In this document: positions 60,172-64,000 of the stretch, in pieces | Numbering within the stretch: position 1 is the first letter of the stretch | Layout: each line of letters begins with the position of its first letter | Origin: Fremontodendron californicum | Taxonomy: Eukaryota; Streptophyta; Magnoliopsida; Malvales; Malvaceae | DNA: 64,000 bases | Assembly (NCBI GenBank): GCA_030761205.1 | Contig: JAULJL010000032.1 | Span: forward strand, 6,825,134-6,889,133 | Direction of reading: 5' to 3' | Notes under the pieces: generated by a model | Told to the model about the DNA's origin: nothing | What the model saw: the letters and a program-made list of their open reading frames with translations, nothing else | The model's database searches: none | Position numbers and translations under genes: made by a program

Positions 60172-61453
60172 ATTGTTGTATAAACACCCTAACTTGTTTC
60201 TCTAGGCCCTTCCAATAAAACAAGGAAGTTAGTCTTTTAACAGTAGCCAACATCCCTGAATGGCCTCCAGTACTGCTACTATTGAAGAGCTCAATAATTC
60301 TGTTCTGTAGTTGAAGATCATTGCCAACTACAAGTCTTCCCTTTCTCTTAAGTTGCCCTTCATTCCATGTATACAAGGATTTGGGTAAAGTTCCCTGTTG
60401 CAACTGGAGCATTAACTGTCTAAGCTGTTCTTCAGCATGCCAACTAGCCTGAATGAGAGGGAATAACTCTGTTGAGATGCTGGAAATTGTCATGAGTAAT
60501 AACTCATTAGAATGTATCCTGGATAAGGCGTCAACTGCTATACTCTCCTTTCTTTTCTTGTAACTGATATCGTAATCATACCCCATGAGCTTAGTTAACC
60601 ATGAATGCTGACCTGGGTTAGTAATTCGTTGCTGCAACAAATAGCCAAGACTCTGGTGATCAGTCTTGATGCTAAAATGCCTGCCACTGAGGTAATGATG
60701 CCATTTAGTTACTGCATGGACTATGGCCAGTAACTCTTTCTCATAAACTGAAAGGGTTTGGTGTCGGGCAGAAAGTGTTTTACTAATGTATGCTATGGGG
60801 TGACTATTCTGCATCAATACTGCCCCAATTCCACTACCAGAAGCGTCTGTTTCAATTACAAAGGATTCAGAAAAATCAGGGAGTGCCAACACAGGAGGCG
60901 AGATCATGGCATCCTTGAGTGCTTGAAATGCCACAGTGGCCTGTGCAGTCCATTGAAATTGGTCCTTCTTGAGCAACTCTGTCAATGGTTTGCAAATCTG
61001 GCCATATTGCTTGACAAATCTTCTATAGTACCCTGTCAACACCAGGAACCCTCTGAGTTGAGTTATGTTCTTGGGTATTGGCCATTGTTGGACAGCTTCA
61101 ATCTTCTTGGGGTCAGTGGAAACACCATTAGCTGAAATTAAGTAACCCAGATATTCCACTTGTGGCAATGCAAAATTGCACTTACTTCTCCTTGCAAATA
61201 AAGAGTGTTCTTGCAGCCTTTGAAACACCAACTCCAAATGTTGCAGGTGATCCTTAAGATGCTTGCTATAGATCAGTATATCGTCAAAGAAGACCAATGT
61301 GAACTTTCTCAAATATGGTCTAAAAATATCATTCATCAGGCTTTGGAATGAGGAAGGGGCGTTGGTGAGCCCAAATGGCATTACTAGGAATTCATAGTGG
61401 CCATCGTGGGTTTTGAATGCTGTTTTGCTCACATCAGGTGGATGCATGCAAAT
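60164..61453 (-). pseudogene. RT, RNase H and zinc-binding region of the chromovirus-type element
   Basis: Continues the frame of the upstream segment beyond a single stop codon. FFDDIL (the Y/F-x-D-D catalytic motif) follows the GHYEFLVMPFGLTNAP block. RNase H shows FVIETDASGSGIGAVL. The HHCC zinc-binding start GGHSGMLATVKRL is near the end; the frame terminates right after the first Cys (FIQQC). The ATG at 61447 is internal and not a true start. Confidence 0.85.
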
Positions 61454-63343
61454 CTAATGGAAGCCTGATCTGAGATCGATCTTCGAGAACAGTGTAGAAC
61501 CATGCGGCTCATCTAGTAGTTCTTCAATGACTGGAATGGGGTATTTGTCTTTGACAGTGTTCTTGTTCAACTCCCTATAGTCTATGCACATACGCCAAGT
61601 ACCATCTTTTTTCTTGACCAGGATCACTGGAGAAGAAAATGGACTGTTGCTGTGTTGAATAAAACCCTTCTGCAACAATTCTTGAACCATTTTTTCTATG
61701 ACATCCTTTTGCAGTGATGAATGCCTATAAGGTCGGACATTGATTGCTGAGATGCCATCTTTGAGGGTGATCCTGTGATCATGACCTCTGTGTGGTGGTA
61801 AGCATTGTGGTTCTTCAAAGAGCCCTTCATAATGGTCCAAAAGTTGTTGAACCTGCCCAGGCAACTGCTCTTCTTTGCTTCCCACGACATTGATGGCATT
61901 TATTGTATAGGCTATGTCCTCATTTAAACTCAGATGACACAAGTGAATTAGATTGCAATTTAGAGAATGAGGCAAAAGCTTACCCATTCCTTTGCTAGAA
62001 ATAGTCTTCAATTCAGTTGGTTGGTGACCCCCTCGAAGGACATGTCTCTTGCCTTTAGTTTTGAATTCCATCTTCAAATTCTTGAAATCCCATTGAATCA
62101 CACCTAATGTTTCTAGCCATTGGATTCCTAGGACCATGTCACAACTTCCAAGTGGAAGTAAAAACACATCAATGACGAATGTGGTACCTTGTAAGGTCCA
62201 CGAGAAGTCCTTGCACATGGATGCACATGTCAAGCTGTTTCCATCAGCCACATCCACTCGCAGTGGTCCAATGCTTGCTATCTGACACCCCAGTTTCTTG
62301 GCAACTTCCAAATCCAAGAAGTTGTGTGTGCTGCCAGAATCAATAAGTATGTGCAATGCCTTTTTTCTGATACATCCAGTAACCCTCATTGTCTTGTAGC
62401 CCTTAGCTGCTATGCCACTCATGGCATGTACTGAAATGTGGGGATTATCCCCATCCTCCATATCTTCTGTTTCATGGTAATCCGCAGCATCTTCCCTATC
62501 ATCCTCATTCAACTCCATTAAAAATAACTGCCTCCTATTGCATTTGTGCCCTGGTTCATATTTTTCATCACACCAAAAACAAAGACCCTTGGCTCGTTTT
62601 TCATCAAACTCTGTACTTGTATGAATCTTGGTGTTTTTGTCATGGTATGGGAGTTTCCTAGTGGTTTGTGGTTGAGTTTGATTTGGAGTGGGCAGGAGAG
62701 GTGGGGTTCTGGGTGTTGTTCGTAGTGGATAGAAAGGTGTAGGTAATAAGGGTGGTTTCTTGAATGCAGGATACAGTTCTTTATGGTAGGTTTCTATAGT
62801 TGATTCTTGCAATTGTGATAGAGCAAATGCATGGGACAATGTCTTAGGCATAAACATTTTTACTGGTTTCTGTATAGTTCCCTTCAATCCATTAAGAAAG
62901 AAACTAACAGCATATTCTTCAGTCAATTCGACCTTCCCTAACAAGGATTCAAACAAATCATGATACTGTGCCACCGTACCTGTGTGCCTGATACTTAACA
63001 GCTCTGTCATTGGATCTCCATAGAGCTTGTCTCCAAAACGTTCTTCCAAAGCCTTCACATAATCCTCCCAGGGAATGATTTCAGTACCTCCCTTGAACTT
63101 GATCCAATTCTGATGCCATTGCAATGCTCGTCCTTCCAAATGGATGATTGCCAACCTGACCTTGTTTTCTGGTGGAGTATTATCCACCCCAAAGAAATGT
63201 TGGCATCTATAGAGCCATCCATTAAGGTTCTCTCCATTAAACCTTGGAAAATCGACCTTAGTCTGTCGGGTTGCAAAATACTGGCTTCTTCCTTGTGATG
63301 GCTGCGTTGGTGCATCTGCTTCTGCTGTTTGTAGGTGCGCCAT
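61454..63343 (-). pseudogene. gag, protease and RT N-terminus of the chromovirus-type element
   Basis: 629 codons from the natural start. Capsid region VDFPRFNGENLNGWLYRCQ at about 31-48; a derived zinc knuckle C255-x2-C258-x7-H266-x-C268; protease LIDSGSTHNF with D335; RT start MCIDYRELNK near residues 592-601. It ends at an in-frame TAG inside the RT motif IDLRSGFH, where relatives carry Gln, and the next segment continues in the same frame. This is a simple nonsense change. Confidence 0.85.
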
Positions 63344-63529
63344 GATCTATGTTTGTTGTAGGTTGAGGGCTGTGATGTCATTCCTAAGTGAAGACATGAT
63401 TCTTTCTTGATTTTGCTCCTGGCCATGGATCTTGCCGAGCAATTCTTTGATGGAATCCTTGACTGAGTCTTCAAGTCTTCTCAAATCTTGGGATCGGGTA
63501 TTCTCTGCCATTGTAGGTGCCAGGATGAG

Positions 63530-63541
63530 TCTCTGATACCA
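63530..63541 (-). promoter_or_regulatory. Primer-binding site, initiator tRNA-Met
   Basis: Minus strand TGGTATCAGAGA, 11 of 12 bases of the initiator-tRNA-Met consensus, two bases from the LTR end. Confidence 0.85.
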
Positions 63542-63543
63542 AT

Positions 63544-63869
63544 TGATACTGGTAAACTGTATTCTGATAGAAGGAGACAAGTCAGGAGAGATGAGGCAAT
63601 GAACAACTCTCGAGAATGCCAAGAACTAAGTGCATGAGTTAAGGAAACAGAGAGAAGAAGGTGAGAATGAGATAAGGAATCAAGATTGTTATTATCATGC
63701 CTTCAGCTCCTATGAATCTATTCCTTATATACAGCCAGAGATGAATGAATGAACAAACAGATTTAACAGTCAGCTAACAACTCATATTAACTGCCATAAC
63801 TAACTTGCTAACAGCTTTAACTAACTAGTAACTAACTAGTAACTAACTAGTCACATTTCACATGTATGA
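63544..63869 (-). repeat. 5' LTR of the chromovirus-type element
   Basis: 326 bp, + strand start TGATACTGG and end CATGTATGA (the final C is changed to G). Has three AGTAACTAACT units where the partner has two. Confidence 0.9.
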
Positions 63870-63882
63870 AGTTGATTTTGTT

Positions 63883-63904
63883 GTTGTTGTTGTTGTTGTT
63901 GTTG
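63883..63904. repeat. (GTT)n microsatellite in TOC1 intron 1
   Basis: About seven GTT units just right of the retrotransposon. Confidence 0.95.
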
Positions 63905-64000
63905 TGTGTGTTTTCTTTTGTTGGTTATCGGGTATTTAGAATTGAATTTTGGGTTTTGTATATGTTGAGTTTTTGTGTTAACTTATCTGTTGCTTTGGTT

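Larger units (their letters stand above)
58719..63869 (-). mobile_element. Chromovirus-type Ty3 element in TOC1 intron 1 (5151 bp)
   Basis: LTRs of 315 and 326 bp with TGATAC...GTATCA ends, an AGTTG target duplication, an initiator-tRNA primer site and a purine tract, all on the minus strand. Its gag-pol runs gag, protease, RT, RNase H, integrase, chromodomain. Small size, short LTRs, a chromodomain at the end and a purine tract overlapping the end of the frame fit the Reina group of chromoviruses. The LTRs differ by about six substitutions and one 11-bp indel, so the insertion is recent. Coding is nevertheless broken in several places. Confidence 0.9.
58608..64000 (+). other. TOC1 intron 1 (incomplete)
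   Basis: Begins GTATAC after the exon 1 donor. Its own sequence, T-rich with a (GTT)n run at 63883-63904, flanks the retrotransposon. No acceptor followed by a receiver-domain exon is seen before the window ends. Confidence 0.6.

Noticed and set aside
60758..61135. 125-codon open frame on the + strand within the chromovirus element
   Set aside because: Antisense shadow of the RT/RNase H frame.

Overview
This window is nuclear DNA from a flowering plant, a eudicot. It is very AT-rich, has a spliced nine-exon gene with GT-AG introns, and most of it consists of plant-type LTR retrotransposons, hAT-type transposons and MITEs. Cotton or another malvid is possible, but this is a guess. I recognise two host genes. 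RPE (chloroplast ribulose-phosphate 3-epimerase) is complete on the + strand at 31835-37078 and encodes 281 residues. The first exon of TOC1/APRR1, a clock pseudo-response regulator, lies at 58452-58607, and the rest of that gene is beyond the right edge. From memory, these two genes are also near neighbours in Arabidopsis (At5g61380 and At5g61410), so the pair looks like conserved microsynteny swollen by transposons. A decayed cytokinin-activation (LOG-like) gene fragment lies between them on the - strand at about 50995-51540.

Layout. 1-4628: right part of an Athila-type Ty3 element with a gag tail, a protease, no reverse transcriptase, and a 3' LTR. 4640-6673: a diverged, truncated LTR. 6674-12006: AT-rich DNA with several MITEs. 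12308-30411: a hAT-type transposon with an 8-bp target duplication. A 16.3-kb element with 4.4-kb LTRs and no coding capacity, on the - strand, has inserted into it. That element has a tRNA-Arg primer site, as in the Tat/Ogre lineage, and large internal tandem arrays. 31037-37600: RPE with five MITEs in and beside it. 38152-43023: a solo LTR of the same large-LTR family. 43029-50994: AT-rich DNA with a TRIM-like element, MITEs and a long inverted repeat. 52292-57941: a second solo LTR in the opposite orientation, ending about 510 bp upstream of the TOC1 start codon. 58719-63869: a 5.15-kb chromovirus-type Ty3 element in TOC1 intron 1, on the - strand, young but coding-defective.

Most boundaries rest on matching target-site duplications that I read directly: CTTGG, AATGT, ATAAT, AGTTG, TGCATGCT, GGTGGATC, ATGTTAAT and AAGAAAAAA. 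The most interesting signals are: a cluster of WRKY-type W-boxes in every LTR of the large-LTR family; a hypervariable minisatellite site inside those LTRs; the placement of one such LTR, in sense orientation, just upstream of a clock gene; and the nested order of tandem duplication, then hAT insertion, then giant LTR element insertion.
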